Assembly (NCBI GenBank): GCA_963745865.1
Contig: CAVUYZ010000003.1
Span: 1 to 64,000, forward strand
Direction: 5' to 3'
Source of the DNA: JAHEDH01 sp963745865
GTDB taxonomy: Bacteria > Actinomycetota > Acidimicrobiia > Spongiisociales > ZC4RG35
Length of the DNA stretch: 64,000 bases
The number at the start of each line of letters is the position of its first letter. The first letter of the stretch is position 1. Under the pieces are notes generated by a model that ran no database searches, was not told the DNA's origin, and saw only the letters and a program-made list of their open reading frames with translations. The position numbers and the translations under genes were made by a program. Shown piece after piece: positions 1 to 10,045 of the stretch.

Positions 1-113
1 AACGCTTGGGACACCATCGTGGCGGCGATCACGATGGCGACAAGCGCCCACGCGGCTTTCGCCCCGGCCGCCCGATGCCGTTCCTCGTCGTCGGGTCCGG
101 CGGAGTCGTTCAT
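1..113 (-). CDS. Partial membrane-anchored protein, N-terminus only
   Basis: Only the first 37 codons are in the window, read leftward from an ATG at 113. A short acidic, charged start (MNDSAGPDDEERHR) is followed by a hydrophobic run (WALVAIVIAATMV) that looks like a first membrane segment or signal anchor with the N-terminus inside. It is divergent from the DUF2332 gene, with about 50 bases between the starts. Nothing more can be said about function because the gene continues off the left edge. Confidence 0.45.
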   Translation of the reverse strand, partial: MNDSAGPDDEERHRAAGAKAAWALVAIVIAATMVSQA

Positions 114-152
114 GCTCGGATCGTATCGATGTGGCTCGCTCGCAGCCCTTGA

Positions 153-158
153 TACGCT
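153..158 (+). promoter_or_regulatory. Putative -10 box (TACGCT) for a leaderless start at 165
   Basis: TACGCT fits the actinobacterial TANNNT -10 pattern and lies 6 bases before the ATG at 165. That spacing would place the transcript start at the start codon. The same arrangement recurs at eight other genes in this window. Confidence 0.4.
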
Positions 159-164
159 CAGGAG

Positions 165-1161
165 ATGACCGCAGAGCACCCATGGATCGATTTCGAGGCC
201 TGGGCCGACCATGCGGGCGATTCCCCGCTGTACCAGTTCCTCGCGCGCCAGATCGCTGACGACGAAGAGGTGTCGGCGCTGGCGTCCGAGATCGAGAATC
301 CGGCACCGCAGAACCTGTTGTTCGCCTCGGTCCAGTTTCTTCTTGCAGGCGATGACCCGTTGGCTTCATTCTTCGCGTCCCGGACCGAGCCTCCTGCACC
401 TCCGGATCTGGCGTGGGATGCCTTCCGGTCCTTCGTGCTCGGCAACCGGGATCGGATCCTCGAACTCGGACGTACCCGCCGCACGCAAACCAACGAGGTG
501 GGTCGGGTGGCGGCGATGCTTCCCATACTCGCGTCCGAGGCCGATCGACTGGGCGAACCGGTGCATCTCGTCGAAGTGGGTACCTCTGCCGGTCTGAACC
601 TGTGTCTCGACAGGTTCCGATACGACATCGCCGGCAGTGTCTTCGGTCAGTCCGACCTCACCCTGCGTGTCGAATCCCGGGGCGGAGCTGCAGGCGCCAC
701 GGCGCGCTCCGTATGTGCAGCGGCGGGTCGGCATCGACCTCGATCCGGTCGACATCAATGATTCCGAGGACGTTCGTTGGCTCGAGGCGCTGGTCTGGCC
801 CGAACAGCACGAGCGGCGTCGCCGGTTGCGTGCTGCGCTCCGGATCCGGCGAACCGTCCAGATCGAGATGGTCGAGGGCGATGCATCGGTCACGATCGGA
901 CCCGTGCTCGACAGTCTGCCGACCGGCGGCCCGGCCATCGTGTTCCATTCGTTCACCTGGAACCAATTCGACGCGGACGCCCGCGACCGATTCGACTCGG
1001 CGATCACCCGCGCGGCGTCGAAACGGTCGCTGTCGCGGATCGGATTCGAGTACTGGGGCGGGGCGGGCGAGTGGCCACAGATCCGGGTCGGGCTCACCTC
1101 AGAGAGCGCCCGACCCGTGGCCGAAGCGCACCCACATGGTGACTGGATCCGCGGGCTCTGA
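165..1161 (+). CDS. DUF2332 family protein (frameshifted)
   Basis: The two halves of a DUF2332 protein are recognisable in different frames. The first half carries a Rossmann-like VGTSAGLNL motif at about residue 135. The second carries GIDLDPVDIND, a VWPEQ..R stretch and a C-terminal EYWGGAGEWPQIRVG segment. The function of the family is unknown; the glycine-rich loop recalls methyltransferase folds. The frames join between about 650 and 705 with a +1 shift, which looks like a single inserted base rather than decay, because both halves are well preserved. The corrected length is about 331 residues. It is convergent with the following dehydrogenase. Confidence 0.75.
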
Positions 1162-1219
1162 ACGACGTTTCCGCAGTCGGACGGGGTGGAGGGCCGAGGC
1201 GGACGCCGTGGGCGGCTGC

Positions 1220-1925
1220 TCAGGCTTTTCCGAACACCGGGACCATGGCGCCGTTCATCACACCCGACTCGCGAGTGAGCAGGAAGTCGGCGACGCCGGC
1301 GATCTCGTCAGGAGTCGGCCAGTTCACATAGTCGGCATAGGGGAGTGTTGCGCGGGTTGCCGGCGTATCGATCACAGATGGCACCAGCACCGATGCCGTG
1401 ACGTTGGTCGCTTCGAGTTCGGCGGCAACCGAGCGTCCCAGTGCCATCACGGCGGCTTTCGACATGTTGAATGCCGCCTGACCAGGGAGGATTCTCGATC
1501 GTGGCGCGACTGCCCACCAACACGATCCGTCCGAACTCGGCCTTCTGGAGATGGGGGATCGCGGCTCGCACGGTGTAGAACGCCGAGCGAAGGTTCAGGT
1601 CGAGCATCCGCTCCAGGCGGAGATCGTCGGTCTCATCGATGTCGCGCCCCCCGGCCCAGCCTCCGACGAGGGCTGCCAGACCGTGTACTCCGCCCCACTC
1701 GTCGGCAACCTCGCTCATGAAATCGGTGACTGCCGACGCGTTCGCGGCGTCGACCCGCTTCAGCATCAATCGATCGTCATCGAGTTCGATGGTCTCCTCG
1801 AACTGGGTTGCCTCGTTCGGGAGCAGATAGGTGACAGCAAGCCGAACGTCTTGAGTGACCAGCCGCTTGGCGAGCGCCGTGCCGAGGCCCCCGGTTCCGC
1901 CGGTCATGACGATGGTGCGTGTCAC
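1220..1925 (-). CDS. Short-chain dehydrogenase/reductase (frameshifted)
   Basis: NAD(P)-dependent oxidoreductase of the SDR family, about 234 residues after correction. The nucleotide-binding loop TGGTGGLG is at residues 8-15. The NAG-type motif of the core region appears as LVGGWAG, and the active-site Ser region as VLVGSRA. The frame breaks near 1465-1490, at the start of helix F, by +1. After correction the catalytic YxxxK reads FNMSK, so Phe replaces the usual Tyr. The substrate is unknown. The GTG start at 1925 is chosen because AGGAGAA stands 5-6 bases upstream. It is divergent from the ABC ATPase gene, with about 86 bases between them. Confidence 0.8.
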
Positions 1926-2011
1926 ATTCTTCTCCTGGTTCGGGGCACTCTGCTGACAACTGCATGGTAAGTTCGATCTGGCCGAGAGAGCGATTTTCCG
2001 GGAGGAATCAC

Positions 2012-3226
2012 GTGGCTTCGATCACGTTCGAAAATGCAGGCAAGGTCTATCCGGGTGGAACCCGCGCCATCTACGACGTGAACATCCACATCGAGGATGG
2101 CGAGTTCGTCGTGCTCGTCGGCCCATCCGGGTGCGGGAAGTCGACACTGCTTCGCATGGTCGCCGGCCTCGAGGAGATCACCGACGGAGACATCAAGATC
2201 GGCGATCGCGTCGTGAACGAGGTGTCGCCGAAGGATCGCGACATCGCAATGGTGTTCCAGAACTACGCCCTGTACCCCCACATGTCCGTGCGCGACAACA
2301 TGGCATTCGGTCTCAAACTCCGGAAGATGGAAAAGGACGACATCGCCCGCCGAGTCGAAACTGCGGCGCGCACGCTGGAGATCACCGACCTGCTGGACCG
2401 CAAGCCGAAGGCCCTCTCCGGTGGACAGCGGCAGCGTGTCGCCATGGGCCGAGCCATCGTGCGCGAGCCTCTCGCGTTCCTGATGGACGAGCCGCTCTCG
2501 AACCTCGATGCGAAACTGCGTGTCCAGATGCGGTCCGAACTCGGCCTGCTCCACGCTCGTCTCGCCACCACCACCCTCTACGTCACCCACGACCAGGTCG
2601 AGGCCCTGACGATGGGCGACCGCGTTGCAGTCTTGCGAGCAATCGGAGGCAAGGAGATCAGCAACCTCCAGCAGATCGCCTCTCCCCGAACGTTGTACGA
2701 CGCACCAGAGAACCTGTTCGTAGCCGGATTCATCGGGTCCCCATCGATGAACTTCGTGTACGGGACCATCGAGGCGGAAGGCGACAGAGTCTTTGCCTCG
2801 TTTGCCGGTCAACGCGTCGAGGTCGACAACGAGCGCCTCAAGGAGCGGAGCGGGCTCGCCAACTACAAGGGCAAGGAGATCGTCATCGGTCTGCGGCCCG
2901 AAGGATTCGAAGCCAAGGCGGCAGCCAGCTCGGACATGATCGTCGAGAATCGGACGATCGAGATCGAGGTCGGTCTCGTCGAACAGCTCGGCTCCGAAGC
3001 GTTCATCCACTTCGAACTGCCCTCGCGGCCGGTCGTCACTCCCGAACTGCAGGAGTTGATGGAGGACGAAGGCACCGACGTCTCGGCACTGGGTGACACG
3101 ACCAAGTTCACGGCTCGCGTCGATCCCGACGTCACCCCCAAGGCCGGCACCAAGGACACGCTCGTCGTCGACACGTCGAAGATCCACTTCTTCGACCCGG
3201 CCAACGGACTGGCGATCACGACCTAG
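2012..3226 (+). CDS. ABC transporter ATPase, carbohydrate (UgpC/MalK) type
   Basis: Cytoplasmic ATPase subunit of a sugar or polyol importer, 404 residues. Walker A is GPSGCGKST near residue 37, the Q-loop is VFQNYALYPH, the signature is LSGGQRQRVAMGRAI, and Walker B is FLMDEPLSNLDAKL, followed by the switch THDQVEA. The last ~150 residues are the TOBE regulatory region typical of MalK/UgpC. The GTG start at 2012 is preferred because GGGAGGA lies a few bases upstream; the frame stays open further upstream. No permease or binding-protein gene is nearby, which fits an orphan, shared ATPase of the MsiK kind (inference). Confidence 0.9.
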   Translation: MASITFENAGKVYPGGTRAIYDVNIHIEDGEFVVLVGPSGCGKSTLLRMVAGLEEITDGDIKIGDRVVNEVSPKDRDIAMVFQNYALYPHMSVRDNMAFGLKLRKMEKDDIARRVETAARTLEITDLLDRKPKALSGGQRQRVAMGRAIVREPLAFLMDEPLSNLDAKLRVQMRSELGLLHARLATTTLYVTHDQVEALTMGDRVAVLRAIGGKEISNLQQIASPRTLYDAPENLFVAGFIGSPSMNFVYGTIEAEGDRVFASFAGQRVEVDNERLKERSGLANYKGKEIVIGLRPEGFEAKAAASSDMIVENRTIEIEVGLVEQLGSEAFIHFELPSRPVVTPELQELMEDEGTDVSALGDTTKFTARVDPDVTPKAGTKDTLVVDTSKIHFFDPANGLAITT

Positions 3227-3250
3227 CAGACCTCGGTCACGAGAACATGG

Positions 3251-3277
3251 GCGCCTCCGGTGAGTCACCGGGGGCGC
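3251..3277 (+). terminator. Hairpin after the ABC ATPase gene
   Basis: An 11-bp stem (GCGCCTCCGGT with ACCGGGGGCGC, one G-T pair) closes a 5-base loop, 24 bases after the stop codon. Only a weak T-rich stretch follows. Confidence 0.5.
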
Positions 3278-3334
3278 TCGTCGTTCTGCGTCCTGTCGGC
3301 GGTGGGCTCGATCTGACAGGCGGTGATGATCCGT

Positions 3335-3340
3335 TAGCCT
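3335..3340 (+). promoter_or_regulatory. Putative -10 box (TAGCCT) for leaderless glyA
   Basis: TAGCCT lies 7 bases before the ATG at 3348, and no Shine-Dalgarno sequence is visible in between. Confidence 0.4.
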
Positions 3341-3347
3341 TCGCGGC

Positions 3348-4622
3348 ATGATTCCCATGCGCCCACTGGACGAGGTCGATCCCGAGATCACATCGCTGAT
3401 CGAGCGGGACCTCCATCGCCAGAACTCCCACATCCACCTGATCGCTTCGGAGAATTTCACCTCGCCGGCCGTCATGGCCGCCTCGAGCTCGATCTTCACC
3501 AACAAGTACGCCGAGGGATACCCCGGCAAGCGCTACTACGAGGGATGCCAGGTCGTCGACGAGATGGAGACGTTGGCGATCGAGCGCGCCACATCGCTCT
3601 TCGGGGCGGCTCATGCGAATGTCCAGCCACACTCGGGCTCTCAGGCCAACATGGGCGTGTACCTGTCGCTGCTCGAACCGGGCGACAAGATCCTCGGCAT
3701 GCGCCTCGATCAGGGCGGTCACCTCTCGCACGGCTCACCCGTCAACTTCAGCGGCCAGTACTACCAGTTCATCGCATACGGCCTGGATGAAGAGACCGAG
3801 CGGATCGACATGGACCAGGTCCGAGCGCTCGCGCTCGAGCATCGACCCAAGGTGGTCCTCGCCGGCTATTCGGCGTATTCGCGCCACCTCGACTACGAGG
3901 CGTTTCGTCAGATCGCCGACGAGATCGATGCCGTCTTCCTCGTCGACGCCGCGCACTTCATCGGCCTGGTGGCCGGCGGGTCGTTCCCGAACCCCGTTCC
4001 GTACGCAGACATCGTCACTGCCACCACCCACAAGGCCCTGCGTGGCCCACGGGGTGGCCTGATCCTCTCCAACGAGCAGTACGCCAAGGCGATCGACAAG
4101 GCGATCTTCCCTGGTGGGCAGGGTGGCCCCATCCTCAACCAGGTTGCGGCAAAAGCGGTCGCATTCCGGGAGGCGGCGCAGCCCGAGTTCTCCCGTTACA
4201 CCGATCAGGTGGTCGCCAACGCCAGCGCGATGGCCGACTCGATGTTGTCGGATGGCGTGCGAGTGATCTCTGGTGGGACAGACAACCATCTGTTCCTCAT
4301 CGATCTGCGCTCGATCGACGAGGACCTCGCCGGTCGGGATGCCGCCAAGATGCTCGACGAGGTCGGGATCACACTGAACTTCAACTCGATCCCCAACGAT
4401 CCTCGCAAACCGTTCATCACGAGTGGCCTCAGGATCGGGACGCCGGCGATGACGACGCAAGGGATGACAGAGACGGAGGCGGTCGAGACGGCCGAGCTGA
4501 TCGTCATGGCGCTCAGGCATCACCGGTCGGAGTCCGATCTCGCCAGGATCAAGGCAGCGGTCTCGGTGCTGGCGGCCAAATTTCAGCCGTATCCGGCGAC
4601 GTTCGACGGCTTTCTGCGGTAG
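3348..4622 (+). CDS. glyA: Serine hydroxymethyltransferase
   Basis: PLP enzyme that interconverts serine + THF and glycine + methylene-THF in the cytoplasm, 424 residues, normal length. Family landmarks in order: LIASENFTSPAVM near residue 28, NKYAEGYPGKRYYEGC, the GAAHANVQPHSGSQAN loop, VDAAHFIGLVAGG, and the PLP lysine in TATTHKALRGPRGG. The start at 3348 follows a -10-like TAGCCT by 7 bases; an internal ATG at 3357 is possible. The enzyme would link glycine and methylene-THF from the one-carbon island at 30-41 kb to serine. It lies 71 bases before the ATP synthase operon and is probably transcribed separately. Confidence 0.96.
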   Translation: MIPMRPLDEVDPEITSLIERDLHRQNSHIHLIASENFTSPAVMAASSSIFTNKYAEGYPGKRYYEGCQVVDEMETLAIERATSLFGAAHANVQPHSGSQANMGVYLSLLEPGDKILGMRLDQGGHLSHGSPVNFSGQYYQFIAYGLDEETERIDMDQVRALALEHRPKVVLAGYSAYSRHLDYEAFRQIADEIDAVFLVDAAHFIGLVAGGSFPNPVPYADIVTATTHKALRGPRGGLILSNEQYAKAIDKAIFPGGQGGPILNQVAAKAVAFREAAQPEFSRYTDQVVANASAMADSMLSDGVRVISGGTDNHLFLIDLRSIDEDLAGRDAAKMLDEVGITLNFNSIPNDPRKPFITSGLRIGTPAMTTQGMTETEAVETAELIVMALRHHRSESDLARIKAAVSVLAAKFQPYPATFDGFLR

Positions 4623-4693
4623 GGCTCCCCGGATTCCGCCCCTGCTGGGTGGCGGCTAAGGTTCGCTCCGCATTCACGGCGGCGAGGAATTCA

Positions 4694-4936
4694 GTGTCCC
4701 AGGTCACATCCGGAGGCAATTCCGCGCACGAGCAGGTGCGCTCAGCGGTGACCGTCGGTTGGATGGAAGGAGGATCGTTCTTCGGGTCGATCCTCTCTGG
4801 AACCCTGCTCGGGTATTTTGCCGACCAATGGCTCGGAACAGACCCGTGGCTCGTCATCGTCGGGATCCTCGTCGGCACGTACTCGGGGTCGCTGAGGGTT
4901 TGGCACTACTCGAAGAAGATGCTCGATCGACCATGA
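4694..4936 (+). CDS. AtpZ/AtpI-like F0F1 accessory membrane protein
   Basis: Small protein of about 80 residues with two membrane segments: GGSFFGSILSGTLLGYFADQ and WLVIVGILVGTYSGSL. The DQWLGTDPWL connection between them is typical of the AtpZ/AtpI family that opens many atp operons and helps c-ring assembly or ion supply. The GTG at 4694 is preferred because GAGGAA stands 7 bases before it; an upstream GTG at 4649 would add 15 residues. It starts 71 bases after glyA and leads the operon. Confidence 0.75.
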   Translation: MSQVTSGGNSAHEQVRSAVTVGWMEGGSFFGSILSGTLLGYFADQWLGTDPWLVIVGILVGTYSGSLRVWHYSKKMLDRP

Positions 4937-4945
4937 CCGAATTCA

Positions 4946-5371
4946 GTGTCAACTGCTGACCGCGAGCTCGGAACGACGCCCGTCGAAACCGTCATCGCCC
5001 GCCACACCGTGGCTCGGGTGCTGTGGGTCGGCCCGCTCATCATCGGGTTGTTCACCGTTCTCAGAGGCGTCGACGGACTGATTGGCTCGGCGGTCGGCGT
5101 GACCGCTGTCGCAGCGAACTTCCTCTTCGCCGGCCTGATGTTGTCGTTCGCTCTCCGTATCTCGTTGGCGATGTATCAGGCGGCGGCCCTGTTCGGCTTT
5201 TTGCTCAGAATGGGGCTCTTGATGGGCACGATGCTGCTGGTCGTCGGGTTGTTCGACGTGGATCGTGTGGCTTTTGGGATTTCAGTGGTCGTTGCCTATA
5301 TCGTGCTGCTCATACTTGAGTCCGTGGCCGTTGCCCGCGGGAGAGAAAGGGATTTGGATTGGACCAGTTGA
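4946..5371 (+). CDS. ATP synthase subunit I-like membrane protein
   Basis: Membrane protein of 141 residues with four hydrophobic segments, at about residues 27-45, 47-68, 82-100 and 106-125. It sits between the AtpZ-like gene and atpB, the usual place of an AtpI-type protein that assists F0 assembly. It starts with GTG nine bases after the previous stop, and its 3' end overlaps atpB. Sequence similarity within this family is always low, so the assignment rests mainly on position and topology. Confidence 0.65.
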   Translation: MSTADRELGTTPVETVIARHTVARVLWVGPLIIGLFTVLRGVDGLIGSAVGVTAVAANFLFAGLMLSFALRISLAMYQAAALFGFLLRMGLLMGTMLLVVGLFDVDRVAFGISVVVAYIVLLILESVAVARGRERDLDWTS

Positions 5372-6183
5372 ACCTCGTGAACCTCGCGCTCGAGGAATGC
5401 GACTTCGTCAACCAACCGGTGTGCGTTCCCGACAACGTCGCGGACCTGTTCGTCTTCCCGAACATCGTCGGTCAGATCAATCGGACGGTCTTCCTCATCT
5501 TCCTGGCGGCCGTGATCGTCATCGCCCTGCTGTATTTCGCCTTCCGTCGGCCCAGCCTGGTGCCCTCGAAGTTCCAGGCAGCGATGGAAGGGCTGGTCGG
5601 GTTCGTTCGCAACGACATCGCCGTCGGGATCATCGGGCCGGAGGGCACCAAGTACTTCCCGTATCTTCTCTCGATCTTCATGTTCATCCTGGTCGGCAAC
5701 CTGTTCGAGTTGACGCCGCTCATCAACTTCCCGATCACGAGCCGGATGGCGATCCCGGGATTACTGGCGCTCGTCACGTGGGTCGTATTCCTGGTCGTCG
5801 GCATTGCCAAGCAGGGTGGGAAATACTTCACCGAGCTGCTGTGGCCCCCAGGGGTGCCGACGGCGCTCAAGCCACTCGTGGGGATCATCGAGTTCGTCTC
5901 GACGATCGCGGTTCGGCCCTTCTCGCTCGCAGTCCGGCTCTTCGCCAATCTGGTTGCCGGCCACGTGATGCTCTCGCTCCTGCTGGTGACGGGTTGGATC
6001 TTCGTCTCGAACCTGGTCGTCAACTTCGGTGAGATCGGCGTCAAGGGCTTCGCCGGAATCGCCTGGTTCGGCCTCGGTCTCGGGATCTGGGGGTTCGAGC
6101 TTCTCGTTGCGATCCTTCAGGCATACATCTTCACCCTCTTGTCGGCGGTCTACATCGAGTCGTCGATACACCCAGCTCACTGA
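5359..6183 (+). CDS. atpB: ATP synthase F0 subunit a
   Basis: Stator channel subunit of F0, about 274 residues with several membrane helices. The essential arginine is in SLAVRLFANLVAGH in the penultimate long helix, and the family motif LFELTPLINFP appears near residue 115. The best start is a TTG at 5359, preceded by GAGAGAAAGG; this overlaps the upstream gene by 13 bases and suggests translational coupling. It passes protons to the atpE ring. Confidence 0.93.
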   Translation: MDQLNLVNLALEECDFVNQPVCVPDNVADLFVFPNIVGQINRTVFLIFLAAVIVIALLYFAFRRPSLVPSKFQAAMEGLVGFVRNDIAVGIIGPEGTKYFPYLLSIFMFILVGNLFELTPLINFPITSRMAIPGLLALVTWVVFLVVGIAKQGGKYFTELLWPPGVPTALKPLVGIIEFVSTIAVRPFSLAVRLFANLVAGHVMLSLLLVTGWIFVSNLVVNFGEIGVKGFAGIAWFGLGLGIWGFELLVAILQAYIFTLLSAVYIESSIHPAH

Positions 6184-6225
6184 CACACGGATCCCTGACA
6201 CTCAGGAGAAAGGAAACAGACACAG

Positions 6226-6495
6226 ATGGACGTAGTACTCGGAGTACTCGCCGCCGTTCAGGTACTCGCCCAGGAGGCGGTCGAGAGCGGCATCACAGGC
6301 AGCCTCAACGTGATCGGCTACGGCCTTGCTGCGATCGGCCCGGGCATCGGAATCGGCATCGTCGCCGGTAACGCGGTCCAGGCGATGGCACGCCAGCCCG
6401 AAGCAGCCGGCATGGTCCGGACCACGATGTTCCTCGGCATCGCCTTCACGGAGGCGCTGGCTCTCATCGGCTTCGTGCTCTTCTTCCTGGGTTGA
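6226..6495 (+). CDS. atpE: ATP synthase F0 subunit c
   Basis: Rotor-ring proteolipid of 89 residues with two helices. The first contains the GPGIGIGIVAG glycine motif, the loop is ARQPEAAG, and the second helix carries the ion-binding glutamate in AFTEALALIGF. Residues next to this glutamate (Ala after Glu, no Q/ES/T set) fit proton rather than sodium coupling. A good ribosome site, GGAGAAAGGAAA, stands before the ATG. The TGA stop shares one base with the atpF start. Confidence 0.95.
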   Translation: MDVVLGVLAAVQVLAQEAVESGITGSLNVIGYGLAAIGPGIGIGIVAGNAVQAMARQPEAAGMVRTTMFLGIAFTEALALIGFVLFFLG

Positions 6496-7031
6496 TGTCG
6501 ATGCACTGGATCTTGGCCGCCGAAGAGAGCGGAGACGGCGGGGCAGACCTTCTGCTGCCGGCGACGCCGGAGCTGATCGCCGGAATCATCGCGTTCTCGA
6601 TCGTCTTCTTCTTCATCTGGCGCTGGGCTGTGCCCGCGATCAACAAGTCGCTCGAAGAGCGGCAGCGTGCGATCGGTGGCCAGTTGCAGGACGCCGAGAA
6701 GACCAAGGCCGAGGCCGAGAGCCTCCTGGAGGACTACCGGTCTCAGATGGCTGCGGCCAGAGAAAAGGAGAACGAGATTCTCGAATCGGCACGTGCCGAG
6801 GCCGAGCAGGTACGGGCAGATCTCATCGCAAAGGCGACAGCCGATGCCGAAGCGATCGTGCAGCGCGCCAGGCAGGACGCAGAAGCGGAGCGCGCCCAGG
6901 TCCTGACCGACGCCCGCAGTGACGTGGCGAACCTCAGCATCGATCTCGCAGAGCGCGTCGTCGGTGCCAATCTCGATCAGGCGACACAGCGTGGCTTGGT
7001 CGAGCGATACATCGAGGAGCTGGAGCGCTAA
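6495..7031 (+). CDS. atpF: ATP synthase F0 subunit b
   Basis: Peripheral-stalk subunit of 178 residues. One membrane helix (LIAGIIAFSIVFFFIWRWAV, about residues 28-47) is followed by a long charged, alanine-rich coiled coil. The ATG at 6495 overlaps the atpE stop by one base (TGATG). It ends directly before the GTG of atpH at 7032, so the genes are tightly coupled. Confidence 0.93.
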   Translation: MSMHWILAAEESGDGGADLLLPATPELIAGIIAFSIVFFFIWRWAVPAINKSLEERQRAIGGQLQDAEKTKAEAESLLEDYRSQMAAAREKENEILESARAEAEQVRADLIAKATADAEAIVQRARQDAEAERAQVLTDARSDVANLSIDLAERVVGANLDQATQRGLVERYIEELER

Positions 7032-7566
7032 GTGGCCGAACGGACTGAGGGATATGCGGCGGCGATCTTCGAGCTCGCCCGAGCCGAGGGAGAGCTGGCC
7101 CGAGTGGAGCAAGAACTCCACGCGATCGCCCGTGCGATCGGGACGTCAACTGATCTCCGCTCCGCGCTCGACCGACCCCGCGCTCCCGATCGAACGCAAG
7201 CACGGCGTCCTCGACGAGCTGCTCGAAGGACGCGCCGCTCGAACCACCGTCAGCCTCATCGGCTTCGTGGCGAACCAGGGGCGTCTCGGTGATCTCGCTG
7301 AGATCGCCGACTATCTGTCCCAACGCTCTGCGGCTTCGCAAGGAAAGAAGGTCGCAGAGGTGAGGAGCGCCTACGAACTCGACGACGCGACCGTGCAACG
7401 GCTCGCAGCTGCATTGGCCAAACAGGCCGGCGGCCCCGTCGAGGTCAGGACGGTCATCGACCCCGACATCATGGGTGGGATCGTCGCTCGGGTCGGCGAC
7501 GTCGTCATCGACGGCTCGGTCCGCAGCCACCTCGAATCGCTTCGTCAGACGCTCAAGGCCCGGTAG
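7032..7566 (+). CDS. atpH: ATP synthase F1 subunit delta (frameshifted)
   Basis: Links F1 to the b stalk. The N-terminal part (AERTEGYAAAIFELARAEG, family start) and the C-terminal part (RSAYELDDATVQRLAAALA, then DPDIMGGIVARVGDVVIDGS) are both clear but lie in frames differing by +1. The join is at about 7168-7176, where GCGCTCGACCGACCCC should read A-L-T-D-P. With one base removed the protein is about 177 residues, the usual length for delta. It starts with GTG at 7032, directly after the atpF stop. Confidence 0.88.
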
Positions 7567-7575
7567 GAGGGGACT

Positions 7576-9114
<1,539 letters not shown>

Positions 9115-9123
9115 GTCCGGTCG

Positions 9124-10006
9124 ATGGCATCCGCTGACCTCAGGGAGACACGGAGACGCATCAAGAGCGTCGAGGGGACGAAGAAGATCACTCGCGCCAT
9201 GGAGCTGATCGCTGCGTCCAGGATCCCCAAGGCGATCGCCCGAGTCACCGCATCCAAGCCATACACCGCCAAGTTGGTCGAGGTCATCGCCAACGTCGGT
9301 GCGGCGTCGGGAGGAGCGTCACATCCGCTGCTCGAACGTCGTGAGGAGGTGGAGACGGTCGGCATTCTTGATCGTTGCTGCCGATCGTGGCCTCGCCGGG
9401 GCGTATTCGGGCAACATCATCAAGCTCGCCGAGCAGTCGATGGCCAAGCACCGGGCCGCAGGTCGGGATGTCGCGTTGTTCGCGGTCGGGAAGAAGGCAA
9501 AGGCGTATTTCGAGTATCGGAACTGGCGCGTCGACCGATCATGGCTGTCGGTCACGGACACGCCGGGCTACGGCGACGCACGGTCCATCGCCAACACCGT
9601 GATGGACTCGTTCGCCAACGGTCATGTCGACTCGGTCGAGGCGTTCTACACCCGATTCGAGTCTGCGCTCACCCAGGTACCCGCCCGGTATGAACTGTTG
9701 CCGATCACAACGGCCGAGACCGGTGAAGAGGCGGGGCCGACCGTTTCCTACGAGTACGAACCCTCTCCTGCCGAGATCCTCTCACGGCTCCTGCCCCGCT
9801 ACGTCGAGGCTGCCGTCTACAACATGCTCCTCGAGGCTTCGGCGTCGGAGCATTCGGCACGCCGTCGGTCGATGAAGGCCGCGACCGACAACGCAGAAGA
9901 GCTCATCAAGAACCTGACGGTGAAGGCGAACCGCGCCCGCCAGGCAGAGATCACGACCGCCATCACCGAGATCGTCGGTGGGGCAGAGGCACTGTCGGAG
10001 TCGTGA
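9124..10006 (+). CDS. atpG: ATP synthase F1 subunit gamma (frameshifted)
   Basis: Central rotor shaft. The N-terminal helix (RETRRRIKSVEGTKKITRAM) and C-terminal helix (MKAATDNAEELIKNLTVKAN, ending ITEIVGGAEAL) are typical. The Rossmann-like middle begins IVAADRGLAGAYSGN. The frame shifts by +1 at about 9355-9372, just before that middle part. Corrected length is about 294 residues, as expected. It sits between atpA and atpD in the standard order. Confidence 0.9.
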
Positions 10007-10045
10007 GCGGTTCGGAGATCACCCAGAACATGAGTTGGAGGAAAC

